From JBCAXA01 sp038749025 (GTDB lineage: Bacteria > Pseudomonadota > Gammaproteobacteria > Steroidobacterales > Woeseiaceae), in assembly GCA_038749025.1 (NCBI GenBank), contig JBCDIL010000005.1:133389-197388 (forward strand): 64,000 nt of DNA. Reading direction: 5' to 3'. Positions 50,128 through 58,823 of the stretch are shown one piece after another. Position 1 is the first letter of the stretch. Each line of letters begins with the position of its first letter. A model generated the notes under the pieces. It did no database searches. It worked only from the letters and a program-made list of their open reading frames with translations, and was not told where the DNA came from. The position numbers and the translations under genes are program-made.

Positions 50128-52392
50128 TTAGCTAGCGAGACGGATGGGCAGGTCGCGTATTCGTTTGCCGGTCGCGGCAAAAACAGCATTGCCAATGGCT
50201 GGCGCGACAGCAATCAGCGGCGGCTCGCCGAGCCCCATGGGGAACTCGGTGCTGTCAACGAACGTGATGTCGAGTTCCGGCACATCCGCCATGCGCAGCG
50301 GTGAGTAGGTATCGAGATTGGTATCGGCGACTTGTCCTTCGACGAACTGAGTCCCTTCATGGAGCGCCAAACTAATACCCCAGAGCGTCGCGCCTTCGGC
50401 TTGCGCCATAGCGCCGTCCGGATGAATGACCGTCCCGCAATCGATCGTCTGCCAAATTTTCTTCACGCGCACTTGGTCACCGTCGACAACGACATGGGCA
50501 ACGCAAGCCGTCCACGTTGGCATGTTGCGCTCTTGGCCGAAGGCTGTCGCAACACCAAGTCCTTCACCGTCGGGCAGCGCTTGCCCCCAAGGGGAACGCT
50601 CGCGAACGTCGCGCAATACGGCGGCGAGTCGGCTCGCACCACCGACCGAGTTCGGGGTCGAGCCGGCGTTTTTGCCAGCCGCATCCAGTTTCGTGAGCCG
50701 AAAATCGATGGCATCGACATTGGCGCGGACGGCTAGCTCATCCATAAAGCACTCATTGCCCCAGTTGATCCACCCGGGCCCAACCGCACGCAGCCAGCCC
50801 GGTAGAAACGTACTTTGGGCCAGTTCGTTGTTGATCGCACGCACCCGGTGGGCGGGGAACGTGTACCAATGGTCGGCACCGTTGATCGAGAACGGATCAA
50901 ACTTGCCACTGTCGTTGAGGCCATCGCCGAGAAAGCCCGGGGCCATCGACTTAGTCGGCCAGCCCGCCGTCACGGCATGATCGACAGCCGTCAGGTCATC
51001 GGCACTGTCGAAACTCGCCACGAATCGGGCGAGGCTTGGCGAGCGCACGCAATCCATACGACTGTCATCGGCCCGTTCGAAAACGAGCTTGACCGGCTTG
51101 CCCAATTCACGCGCGGCGATGGCCGCCGGAATCATTTGATCGCCGAACAAGCGCCGTCCAAAGCCGCCACCCAAGTAGTATTGATGGATAACGATGTCCG
51201 TCTCAGCGACGCCGAGTGCCCCGGCCAATACCGGTAGAATCAACGACTGCCATTGGTTGCCGGCGTGGATGTGGCAACGGCCATCGACCCACTCAACGAG
51301 CGCATTCTGCGGCTCCAACGTGAAGTGCAATGCCGTTGCGGTGCGGTAAGTCGACGTCAGTGTTGCTGATGCGCTGTTCAGTGCTGCGGTAACGTCGCCA
51401 TCGTCAATATAGAGCGTGCCGGCGGCCGCGTCCGCCGCTAGCCGCGCACCTTCCGCGTGCAGATCGGCCTCACTGACCGTTGCCGTCTCGCCGGCTTCCC
51501 ACGTGACCGCCACCGCTTTCGCCGCTTTCATCGCGGCTGGGTAGTTGTCAGCGACCACCATCGCCTGACCCGTGGTGAAACCACTCGGATCGTCGATCGT
51601 CAGTGTTTGTAAATAGCCAGGAATCTCTTTAGCCGCACTGTCATCGACGGCAGTAACGACCGAGCCGTAGCGAGTCGGTGGCAGCAGAGGATGCGCATAG
51701 ACCATCCCTGGACGTTCTACGTCGAGGCCGTAAACCGCTTCACCACGAGATTTCTCAGGAATGTCTTTGGCAGCAACGTCACGACCGATCAGCGTCCGAT
51801 CAGCCGCCGTCTTGACGGGCATCGCGGCGACTTCTTCGTCGGTAAATGTCCGACTAATGTCACCGCGCTGAACGATGTCCGCAAACGTCACGGACTGATC
51901 GCCGGCGCTCACCGACCCGTTGGCGACGGTGACGTCAGCCGCGTCGACACCGAGCAGTTTCGCACCGGCATCGGCCAGGACCGTTCGACCGGTCGCGCCC
52001 GCCTGTGACAGGGCCGTAAAGCTCGTAAAGACCGACCACGAACCACCGGTCACCATGTAGCCCCACTTCGGATCGCTATCGACGTGCGTCAGCGAGACGC
52101 TGTCCCAAGCGGCACCGAGCTCATCGGCAACGATCCGCGCGAGCGCGGTACCGACGTGTTGGCCCATTTCTGCTTTGGCGATATTGACGTTAACGGCACC
52201 GCTCGAATCGATCGCAAACCAGACACTGGGCGAGAACGAGCGGCTCGCGCCATCGGCCACGATTTCTTGGGCAGCCTCCTCCCGGCTGCAACCCGGCAAA
52301 ACGGCGCCTAAGCCCATGACGAGCCCGGTTCCGGCCGAGCCGGCGATAAACGTACGGCGGGTAACGGCAGAGCGTTGTTTGGCAATACTCAT
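50128..52392 (-). CDS. Molybdenum hydroxylase large subunit (IorB-like)
   Basis: A 754-residue molybdopterin-binding subunit of the xanthine-oxidase family, of the isoquinoline 1-oxidoreductase beta-subunit type. The Tat-type signal TRRTFIAG (11-18) shows export with its partner, and a Cys (PGCS, about residue 34) could be lipidated. Blocks include AKAEMGQHVGTALARIVADEL, YYLGGGFGRRLFGD, and the C-terminal GLGEPPL with the active-site Glu. It hydroxylates N-heterocycles or aldehydes at a Mo centre with water. The ATG overlaps the small-subunit stop by 4 bases. A cytochrome subunit usual in such operons is missing here. Confidence 0.85.
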   Translation of the reverse strand: MSIAKQRSAVTRRTFIAGSAGTGLVMGLGAVLPGCSREEAAQEIVADGASRSFSPSVWFAIDSSGAVNVNIAKAEMGQHVGTALARIVADELGAAWDSVSLTHVDSDPKWGYMVTGGSWSVFTSFTALSQAGATGRTVLADAGAKLLGVDAADVTVANGSVSAGDQSVTFADIVQRGDISRTFTDEEVAAMPVKTAADRTLIGRDVAAKDIPEKSRGEAVYGLDVERPGMVYAHPLLPPTRYGSVVTAVDDSAAKEIPGYLQTLTIDDPSGFTTGQAMVVADNYPAAMKAAKAVAVTWEAGETATVSEADLHAEGARLAADAAAGTLYIDDGDVTAALNSASATLTSTYRTATALHFTLEPQNALVEWVDGRCHIHAGNQWQSLILPVLAGALGVAETDIVIHQYYLGGGFGRRLFGDQMIPAAIAARELGKPVKLVFERADDSRMDCVRSPSLARFVASFDSADDLTAVDHAVTAGWPTKSMAPGFLGDGLNDSGKFDPFSINGADHWYTFPAHRVRAINNELAQSTFLPGWLRAVGPGWINWGNECFMDELAVRANVDAIDFRLTKLDAAGKNAGSTPNSVGGASRLAAVLRDVRERSPWGQALPDGEGLGVATAFGQERNMPTWTACVAHVVVDGDQVRVKKIWQTIDCGTVIHPDGAMAQAEGATLWGISLALHEGTQFVEGQVADTNLDTYSPLRMADVPELDITFVDSTEFPMGLGEPPLIAVAPAIGNAVFAATGKRIRDLPIRLAS

Positions 52393-52856
52393 TCGCCAAC
52401 CTCCTGCTCGCCAGGAGCGGCTGCATTGATTGCTTTACGAATGCGCACGTACGACATGCACCGACAGAGATTGCCGTTCATGTGTGTGGTGATCTCGTCG
52501 TCGCTGGGTGCTGGATTCGCCTCGAGCAGCGTTGCTGCTTGCATGATTTGACCGGATTGGCAGTAGCCGCACTGCGGCACCTGCGCATCGACCCAGGCTT
52601 GCTTAAGCGCATCGCCAACGGGGGTCGTTAAGCCTTCGATCGTCGTGATTTTCTGCCCGGCGGCCGCCGCCAGCGGCGTCGAACAACTGCGTATTGCGAC
52701 ACCGTTTAGGTGGACGGTGCAGGCACCGCATTGACCTATCCCGCAGCCGAACTTGGTGCCTTTGAGCTTAAGTTCGTCGCGGATCACCCAAAGCAGCGGC
52801 GTGTCGTCGGCGCTGTCGGATGAGATAACCGTTCCGTTCAGTTCGAACTCGGTCAC
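52389..52856 (-). CDS. Molybdenum hydroxylase [2Fe-2S] subunit (IorA-like)
   Basis: A 155-residue iron-sulfur subunit. The first cluster site has Cys38, Cys43, Cys46 and Cys58 (CGIGQCGACTVHL); the second has Cys96, Cys99, Cys131 and Cys133 (QCGYCQSGQIM and GNLCRCMSY). The order and spacing are those of the two-[2Fe-2S] subunits of xanthine-dehydrogenase-type enzymes. The start is GTG at 52856 with AAGGGGAAG about 6 bases before it; the longer ORF to 52934 has no resemblance. It transfers electrons from the Mo centre of the IorB-like subunit, with which it is coupled. Confidence 0.9.
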   Translation of the reverse strand: MTEFELNGTVISSDSADDTPLLWVIRDELKLKGTKFGCGIGQCGACTVHLNGVAIRSCSTPLAAAAGQKITTIEGLTTPVGDALKQAWVDAQVPQCGYCQSGQIMQAATLLEANPAPSDDEITTHMNGNLCRCMSYVRIRKAINAAAPGEQEVGE

Positions 52857-53022
52857 GGTTCTTCCCCTTATGCCATGTCCCTCAAAAAGTGTAGTACACG
52901 GTCGAAGGGAATCCCAGCGGTCAGGCCTAGCCAAAGCCCCAGCTTGAACACTAAGTTAGACCTGTCGATCTCGCAATTAGGTCCGAGGGTTGTCAGCGCG
53001 CACGTGAGTTTTGCCGAGAGGT

Positions 53023-53667
53023 CTAGCGCCCGCGAGCGCGTCGCACCATCCCGAAGGCCCAGTTTCTACCCGAGTTCTGGTAGATCGCTTGGTTTAGCCA
53101 CAACATGCCGAGGGGCTCGAGTAGGCGAGATACGCGGATATCGCCGGCGTCATGGACATCGAAGCCCAATTCACGCACCAGAGCCGTTGCCGTGGTTTTG
53201 GCATCGTCGTCATCGCCGGCGACGAACATCAGCGGCCGACCTTCCAACTCATCGTTTTCGGCGAGCAGTTCCGCGGCCGCTTGATTAAGCGTTTTCACCA
53301 CCCGTGCCGTCTTCGCCCGTTCGGCGACATACTCACCACCGGACGTGGCATGCCCAATGGTCAAACCTAGCTGACCATCCACCATATCGATGGGGTTGGT
53401 GCAGTCGATCAGTACTTTGCCGTCGAGGTCGCCGGCGTCTTTCAGTGCCTGGTCAACGCTTCCCCATGGAACCGCGAGAACGATGACCGATGCCGCTTGT
53501 GCCGCCTCATTGACGGAATGAACGCTAGCCCCGATCTGCTCCGCCAACGCGACGACGTCGCGCTTGGCTGGGTCGCGGACACCGAGAAGCACTTGGTGAC
53601 CGGTCCGGCGCCAGCCCCGGGCGAGCGCACTGCCAACGTTACCAACACCCAGAATGGCTAGTTTCAT
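53023..53667 (-). CDS. NADPH-dependent F420-reductase-family oxidoreductase
   Basis: A 214-residue Rossmann protein, MKLAILGVGNVGSALARGW with the dinucleotide motif GVGNVG (7-12) and GVRDPAK. It includes IVLAVPWGSVDQ, DCTNPID and VKTLNQAAAELL, typical of the NADP oxidoreductase/F420-dependent family, and ends LWLNQAIYQNSGRNWAFGM. It is a diverged paralogue of 6750-7424. The ATG at 53667 lacks a strong ribosome site; upstream extensions run into non-family sequence. It lies upstream of the IorA-like gene on the same strand (166-base gap). Confidence 0.78.
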   Translation of the reverse strand: MKLAILGVGNVGSALARGWRRTGHQVLLGVRDPAKRDVVALAEQIGASVHSVNEAAQAASVIVLAVPWGSVDQALKDAGDLDGKVLIDCTNPIDMVDGQLGLTIGHATSGGEYVAERAKTARVVKTLNQAAAELLAENDELEGRPLMFVAGDDDDAKTTATALVRELGFDVHDAGDIRVSRLLEPLGMLWLNQAIYQNSGRNWAFGMVRRARGR

Positions 53668-53802
53668 AATCGATTGCTCACTGTTTGCGTAGCGATGTGC
53701 ATCGCCAACGGCATCCGAGCCGTCCGATTGACAATACCAGAGTAGCAACGCAGCGGGGACGCCACGGCTACACCTGGGTTTAGCACCATAGGCGAACGAA
53801 GA

Positions 53803-53828
53803 TGTGGGAGGGCCGTCTCGGCCCGATG
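53803..53828 (+). repeat. REP element 1 (GTGGGAG type)
   Basis: The GTGGGAG head is followed by the stem GGGCCG-TCT-CGGCCC. The upstream flank GGCGAACGAAGATGTGGGAG (53791-53810) is identical to that of element 3. It is one of three elements within 155 bases in a gene-free region. Confidence 0.75.
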
Positions 53829-53858
53829 ACAACATCGATAATGCCCACCGCGGACTTC

Positions 53859-53885
53859 ATCGCGGCGAGACGCCGCTCCCACATC
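53859..53885 (-). repeat. REP element 2 (inverted)
   Basis: On the minus strand it reads GATGTGGGAG followed by the stem GCGGCG-TCT-CGCCGC. Opposite orientation to elements 1 and 3, as in paired REP (BIME) arrays. Confidence 0.75.
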
Positions 53886-53929
53886 AGTGGGACCGACATC
53901 GCAGGACTTACCGCAGCGGCGAACGAAGA

Positions 53930-53955
53930 TGTGGGAGCGCCGTCTCGGCGCGATC
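53930..53955 (+). repeat. REP element 3
   Basis: The GTGGGAG head is followed by the stem GCGCCG-TCT-CGGCGC. The flank matches element 1. The stem base pairs are kept in all three elements although the bases change, which shows selection or replication of the hairpin itself. Confidence 0.75.
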
Positions 53956-53976
53956 GAATAGCTGCTCACCAAACAA

Positions 53977-54003
53977 AAAAGCCCCGCCGGAGGCGGGGCT
54001 TTA
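53977..54003 (-). terminator. Rho-independent terminator of the TonB receptor operon
   Basis: Hairpin GCCCCGCC/GGCGGGGC with a 3-base loop; on the minus strand it ends with a run of six T residues (AAAAAA at 53975-53980 on the plus strand). It lies 27 bases after the receptor stop codon and is the clearest canonical terminator in the window. Confidence 0.9.
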
Positions 54004-54029
54004 GGTCACGCGAATCGCGTTCGATCGGC

Positions 54030-56795
54030 TTACAGGAACTGGTACTGGAAGCTGATCGCGAACGTTGAACCGGGGTCTTCCTCGAAGGTCAGTACGCCGG
54101 CGCGTTCAATTGTGATTTCCTCACCGAGGATGTTCTGAGCTTTCGCCTTCACCTGCATTGTGTCGGTCGGGTACCACGTGTAGATCAAATCGAGCGAATG
54201 GAACGGTTGCTCGAACTCATCCGGGTCACCGTTACGACCGGCCAGGTAGAGCCGCTCATCGAAGACGTTGTACGCCAACGAGGCGCTGTGCTTCGCGTCA
54301 CTCGAGTCGTAACCAATCTGCATGTTAACGACGAAGTCCGAGGCACCCGCCAGTTTCCGGGTCGGGTTGGTCGGGGCGTCGGCCCGCGGTCCCGCGACGA
54401 TTTCAGAATCCTGGATCGTAACGTTGCCCTGGACGAAGAACGGTGAAAACGCATCGCCCAAGAACGACAAGTCCTTCAACGCTTCGAACTCGACACCAAG
54501 GACTTCAGCTGACTCGGCGTTCACGATCTCGCGGCCACGGCCCGTGTCCGATACCGCTGTCGCGAAGAATTCAATCGGGTTATCGATATCCTTGTAGAAC
54601 GCGGTAACGGTCAAGTTGTCACCGTTGTCGAAGAACCATTCACCGCGTACGTCGAAGTTAGATACCGACGCTGGGATAACCGACGGGTCACCGTCGACCA
54701 AGTCACCGGTAATCGGGTCGATGTAACTGGCGTCGGTAATTTCACGAAGGTCCGGACGAACCGCGGTTTCGCTGTAGCCAAAGCGCAACTGGAACGTCTC
54801 CGCCCACCATTCCGTCATGTAGGTGACGGCAAGAGCTGGGTAGACCTTGTCGTCTTGGAACGTGCCAAGCGCGAGTTGATCAGGATCCGTCGTGATCTGC
54901 GGGTTCGCTTCTGAGAAACCGAAGGGGTTCCAGTCGAGAGCGACCTGACGGTAGTTCTCCCAGCGCGCACCGGCAGCAACACGCCACGTCTCGTTCCAAG
55001 TCCAATCGACGTTACCAAACCAAGCGTCGGTCATCGTCGCGGCGATGTAACTTTGGTTGTCGGTTCCTTGCGTAGCAAAAATGAAGTCGTTATTCGGATC
55101 AGCGATGGCGGCATCAGAGAAAACGTCTTCAAGACTGCCACTTAGGAATCCAGTGCTGCTCGGCGAATTCGGGCCGAGACTGAACAAGGACTGCTGGAAC
55201 GTGCGGCTCTTGCGGTCGTGCTGATAACCGAATGACAACTCAATTTCGTTGTTGTCCGTAGTGATCGGAACAGCAGCGTTCCAGGCATAGCTAGTGACGT
55301 CGTCATCGAGATCGATAAACCCGTAGTCCGCAGCGCGGCTATCGAGCGCGACAGCAGAGCTTTCTACCAGACCCGTCACGGGATCAGTAATCGTATTGGC
55401 GCTGATGATCACGCGGTTTGGAATATCGGTACGGGCCGCCGACTCAGACACGAACCAGGAGATCTTCGTGTCTTCCGGCAACCAATTGATCAGGCCGGAT
55501 AGTCCACCCAAGCGCTCGCGGGTGTCTTCACCGAGGTAGTGCGTACCACGGAGCTGGTTGACCGTCATGTTCCGCTCTTCGTACTCGTACCGAACGTCGC
55601 GGAAACCGAAACCATCGGGTATTTCGCGGTTCTCGTTAAAGAAGTCGCGAACCGCGGTTTCGTCGTCGGTGTTACGCAAGAACAACGTCGTTGTCTCGAT
55701 CTCGTGGTCTTCGAGGAACTTAACGCCGAAGTTCAAGTTACCCGACAGGTTAACGTTGCGGGTCGATTCCACTTCGGTGTCACGACGCAGCTCAGGGAAC
55801 GTAAAGTCGCGGCGGATCGACGTACGCTCGCGCCAAGCATTCGCGTAGGTACCACCGACCAAGAAGCCGACTTCCCAATCGTCATTCAAGATGAACGAAT
55901 TACCGATGGCCGCTTTGACATTGATGTCAGGGCTTGCGCTGTCGGTTTGCAACTGCAGGTTGCGATTGAGCGCTAAGCCCAAATCGCGGTTAATCTGGGT
56001 GGCTTGGGCAATCGACTGATTAAGCGTCAGCGATGGATCTTGGCCACGCAGTGTACTGGCGATGTTGGTGATACCGACATCACCTTGGAACTGGTTGATT
56101 GTGCCGATGATGTCTGAACTGAGCGCGCGGAAACCGTCGTCGCTACCGATATTGTCGTCGCCACCGCCAGCGTAAGTGAATACGTCGCCGCTGGTTTCGG
56201 AGTTAAAAGCACTGCCGATCTCAAACTGGAAGGCGAAGCCGTCTGGGACGGATTTGGTACGAATCTCAACGTTACCGCCACCGAAGTTTGCCGGTAGGTT
56301 CGGCGAGTAGGCTTTTTGAACGCGAAGCGACTGAACCAGAACCGCCGGGAAGATATCGAGCGGAATAACGTTACGCGTCAAATCCGGTGACGGAATCTGT
56401 GCACCGTTCAGCATGCTGGCTGAATAACGCTCACCGAGACCGCGAATGTAGACGAACTTGTCGTTTACCAAGGTCAGGCCGGGTACGCGTCGCAGCGCTG
56501 CCGCGACGGTTGAATCACCGAGACGACTGATCGCGTCGGCGCCCAACAGATCGACCGCCACCGAATCATCCATACGCTCACCAACGAGCGATTCGGCAGT
56601 GCTGAGCGCACGCCCCAAAGTCACGATCTCATCGATCGGCGATTGCGGTGCCTCCAACCCATCGACGACAACACCCGAACTTTCATCCGTTTGCTCGTCG
56701 GTTTGCTCCTGTGCGAACGCCGTGGCATGCCACCCCAACAAGGTAACCGCGACAGCGGTGGCAACCGGCGATTTTCTAATAGTTTGTGTTCTCAT
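54030..56795 (-). CDS. TonB-dependent receptor, Oar-like large subtype
   Basis: A 921-residue outer-membrane receptor with a signal peptide (cut near AFAQE, residue 29). The plug has FVYIRGLGERYSASMLNGAQ, IPSPDLTRNVIPLDIFPAVL, and LPANFGGGNVEIRTKSVPDGF, the block of the large TonB-receptor subtype found in many proteobacteria that take up carbohydrate or other polymers. The barrel ends FAISFQYQFL with a last Leu rather than Phe. It is the last of three leftward genes with the beta-helix lipoprotein and the PhoB-like regulator upstream, with a 13-bp hairpin in the 153-base gap. Ligand unknown. Confidence 0.88.
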   Translation of the reverse strand: MRTQTIRKSPVATAVAVTLLGWHATAFAQEQTDEQTDESSGVVVDGLEAPQSPIDEIVTLGRALSTAESLVGERMDDSVAVDLLGADAISRLGDSTVAAALRRVPGLTLVNDKFVYIRGLGERYSASMLNGAQIPSPDLTRNVIPLDIFPAVLVQSLRVQKAYSPNLPANFGGGNVEIRTKSVPDGFAFQFEIGSAFNSETSGDVFTYAGGGDDNIGSDDGFRALSSDIIGTINQFQGDVGITNIASTLRGQDPSLTLNQSIAQATQINRDLGLALNRNLQLQTDSASPDINVKAAIGNSFILNDDWEVGFLVGGTYANAWRERTSIRRDFTFPELRRDTEVESTRNVNLSGNLNFGVKFLEDHEIETTTLFLRNTDDETAVRDFFNENREIPDGFGFRDVRYEYEERNMTVNQLRGTHYLGEDTRERLGGLSGLINWLPEDTKISWFVSESAARTDIPNRVIISANTITDPVTGLVESSAVALDSRAADYGFIDLDDDVTSYAWNAAVPITTDNNEIELSFGYQHDRKSRTFQQSLFSLGPNSPSSTGFLSGSLEDVFSDAAIADPNNDFIFATQGTDNQSYIAATMTDAWFGNVDWTWNETWRVAAGARWENYRQVALDWNPFGFSEANPQITTDPDQLALGTFQDDKVYPALAVTYMTEWWAETFQLRFGYSETAVRPDLREITDASYIDPITGDLVDGDPSVIPASVSNFDVRGEWFFDNGDNLTVTAFYKDIDNPIEFFATAVSDTGRGREIVNAESAEVLGVEFEALKDLSFLGDAFSPFFVQGNVTIQDSEIVAGPRADAPTNPTRKLAGASDFVVNMQIGYDSSDAKHSASLAYNVFDERLYLAGRNGDPDEFEQPFHSLDLIYTWYPTDTMQVKAKAQNILGEEITIERAGVLTFEEDPGSTFAISFQYQFL

Positions 56796-56850
56796 GGTTC
56801 GACCCTAAAGTCTTGCGTTGCGCTATCGAAACGCACCCCTAGTAATGGGC

Positions 56851-56886
56851 AATACCGGCTGCCCACATTGGCAGGCAGCCGGTATT
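56851..56886 (-). promoter_or_regulatory. Intercistronic hairpin
   Basis: AATACCGGCTGCC (56851-56863) pairs perfectly with GGCAGCCGGTATT (56874-56886), 13 bp, loop of 10 bases. It lies between the beta-helix gene stop (56949) and the receptor start (56795) and has no U tract, so it may stabilise or attenuate the shared mRNA and set the ratio of the two proteins. Confidence 0.6.
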
Positions 56887-56948
56887 TCCGTAGTCGTCAA
56901 TACAGCGCACGCCGCATTGCACGTTTGTTGTTACGCCGTGTCGCCTGC

Positions 56949-58610
56949 TTACTCAATCCAGAGCGGCTGGCCGCGGTTTGGATCAGTCAGGCCATACGTC
57001 CAGCCAGCCGTCCAATCCGGAATCGACAGAGCTACACCGCCGACGTAAGTCGTCATCGGGTCTGCAGCACTCGGGTCAGCGGTTGCAGCCGGAGCAACAC
57101 CGTCAACCAAGCTGGTCGCGAACTCAGTCGAGAAGTACGGCGGCGTACCTTCGAGCAGCTGCAGATCCGGGTCGGCGGCAGCCGTCGGGTTCGTCAACCC
57201 TGTGAGGGTCGCGTCAACGTTGCCGTTCAGGTCGAACGCGGTTTCAGCTTCAGCACTACGGAACGTTTCTTGGCAAGCAAAGATCGTCGACGTGATAGCG
57301 AGATCGCCGCTAACCGCTGCAGCTTCCGTTTCCGGGTTGTCGATCCGCAAGCAGTAGTTGTCGTTGGCCGATGACGCATCAGCAGCAGCAAACGAGTCGA
57401 TCACGAGCGAGTTCGAAATCTGCGCGTAGATGCCTTCACGCAAACGCCAGCCAGCACCCGGGTCGAAGTCACCTTGAACCGGCGTCGGCGAGATGATGCA
57501 GGTCAGGTTGTTGATAACCGGACGGCTGTTGATGCCTTGAGCGATGACCGCGTCGCGCGAGGCTTGATCACGGCTCGAGTACGAACCGATGCCGTCAGCT
57601 TCGATGCAGTGGTTACCGATACCAGCCGACTGGATGACCAACGCGTTGTTGATCGTGCCCGAGTAGCCTTCGTCGATGTCGATCGAGTCATCACGAACGT
57701 ACAGAGCAACGAAGTTCGTGAAGTTGACGGCGCCGCCGAACATTTCGATGCCATCGTCAAACGTCGAGTAAACCTGCAGGTTCTCAACAATCGTGTTACG
57801 GCCAACGCCGCCGAACGAAATGCCGTTCAGCTCGTCACCGTTACCGACGGCAGCACCGGTGTGCTTGACGACCACGTATTCGAGACGGCCAGAGCTGTCG
57901 TCGTTGTTATCGCCGCCGTATTGCGACTCATCGAGACCCGCCGCGCCTTCAGCGTCGACGTGGCAGTCGGTCGTTGCAAGGTCGCCGCCGGCAACCGAGC
58001 CTGTGTACGAGCAAGCGTTCGTAACACCAAAGCCGTTAATGACAACACCGCCCCACTGCTGCACGTCTTCCGGGCCAACCGTGCCGTTCACGTCGGAGAC
58101 CGACGTCAGCGTGATCGGCGCGTCGGAACGGCCAACCGCAAAGATCTGTGAGCCGCGGTTGATGATCAAGAAGTCAGCACTGGTCTGCCAAGCGAGCGTC
58201 GCACCGGCTTCGATCGTCAGTGTCGGGCCATCACCGCCTTCGGAGATGTTGGCCGCGGCAAGCTCAGCGTCGGTGTCGAATGTCTCGCCGATGAACAGCG
58301 AGCCTTCGAAAATGTGGGCAGCGCCATTCGGCAGAGCCGGGAACGTGATGTCGGTCGTAATGCGGTTGCCGGCGTCGGCGAACGCGGGCGAATAGACGCA
58401 GTTGCCGTCACCGTCGACCGAACCTTCGATCGTTTGGCCGCTCGAGTTTGTGCGTGACGCGCAGGGGTTATTGGCGCCACCGCCGCCTGTCTGCGTCGTG
58501 TTGTTGCTGTTCGTGACGTTAGTCTGAGGCTCAATGTTGATATCGCCGCTATCGCAGCCGAAAAGAACAGCTGTCGAGGCAACAACAACGAGACCGGCTT
58601 GCTTAATCAT
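56949..58610 (-). CDS. Surface lipoprotein with beta-helix-like repeats
   Basis: A 553-residue lipoprotein (lipobox LFGC, Cys19) with an Asn/Thr/Gly-rich linker. The body resembles a right-handed beta-helix: NRITTDITFPALPNGAAHIF, SADFLIINRGSQIFAVGRSD, RLEYVVVKHTGAAVGNGDEL and GIEMFGGAVNFTNFVALYV repeat short strands with Gly turns. Such lipoproteins are often encoded beside Oar-like TonB receptors and probably work with them at the cell surface, for example to bind ligand; this is inference. GGAGC precedes the ATG. An inverted repeat (58752-58782) lies upstream. Confidence 0.7.
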   Translation of the reverse strand: MIKQAGLVVVASTAVLFGCDSGDINIEPQTNVTNSNNTTQTGGGGANNPCASRTNSSGQTIEGSVDGDGNCVYSPAFADAGNRITTDITFPALPNGAAHIFEGSLFIGETFDTDAELAAANISEGGDGPTLTIEAGATLAWQTSADFLIINRGSQIFAVGRSDAPITLTSVSDVNGTVGPEDVQQWGGVVINGFGVTNACSYTGSVAGGDLATTDCHVDAEGAAGLDESQYGGDNNDDSSGRLEYVVVKHTGAAVGNGDELNGISFGGVGRNTIVENLQVYSTFDDGIEMFGGAVNFTNFVALYVRDDSIDIDEGYSGTINNALVIQSAGIGNHCIEADGIGSYSSRDQASRDAVIAQGINSRPVINNLTCIISPTPVQGDFDPGAGWRLREGIYAQISNSLVIDSFAAADASSANDNYCLRIDNPETEAAAVSGDLAITSTIFACQETFRSAEAETAFDLNGNVDATLTGLTNPTAAADPDLQLLEGTPPYFSTEFATSLVDGVAPAATADPSAADPMTTYVGGVALSIPDWTAGWTYGLTDPNRGQPLWIE

Positions 58611-58751
58611 GGTCTTGCTCCGTGAATGGTATGTGTCGAATTCGTCGAGGGGTCGGTTTCGCTGTCGGTGACGAGTTTGAGTTCTCGTTGTTCGTCAACC
58701 GTTAAACCGATGACCGGGAAATTCGCCGCAGACCTTACGCGGAGTATGTGT

Positions 58752-58782
58752 ATGAATTCTTACTCTAGTGTTACGAATTCAT
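58752..58782. promoter_or_regulatory. Inverted repeat upstream of the beta-helix lipoprotein
   Basis: ATGAATTC (58752-58759) and GAATTCAT (58775-58782) form perfect 8-bp inverted arms across a 15-base spacer in the 213-base gap between the response regulator and lipoprotein genes. It is a candidate operator, perhaps for the response regulator; the classical PhoB box is not convincing here. Confidence 0.4.
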
Positions 58783-58823
58783 GACACGATTCGGGTGCAA
58801 GTCCCGAGCAATCACCAACCTCG

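Noticed and set aside
52857..52934. N-terminal extension of the IorA-like subunit
   Set aside because: The added residues do not match the family and the GTG at 52856 has a good ribosome site.
58680..58800. A Pho box for the response regulator
   Set aside because: Only one half (GTGTCAT) resembles CTGTCAT; the second half matches 3 of 7, so the claim is not supported.
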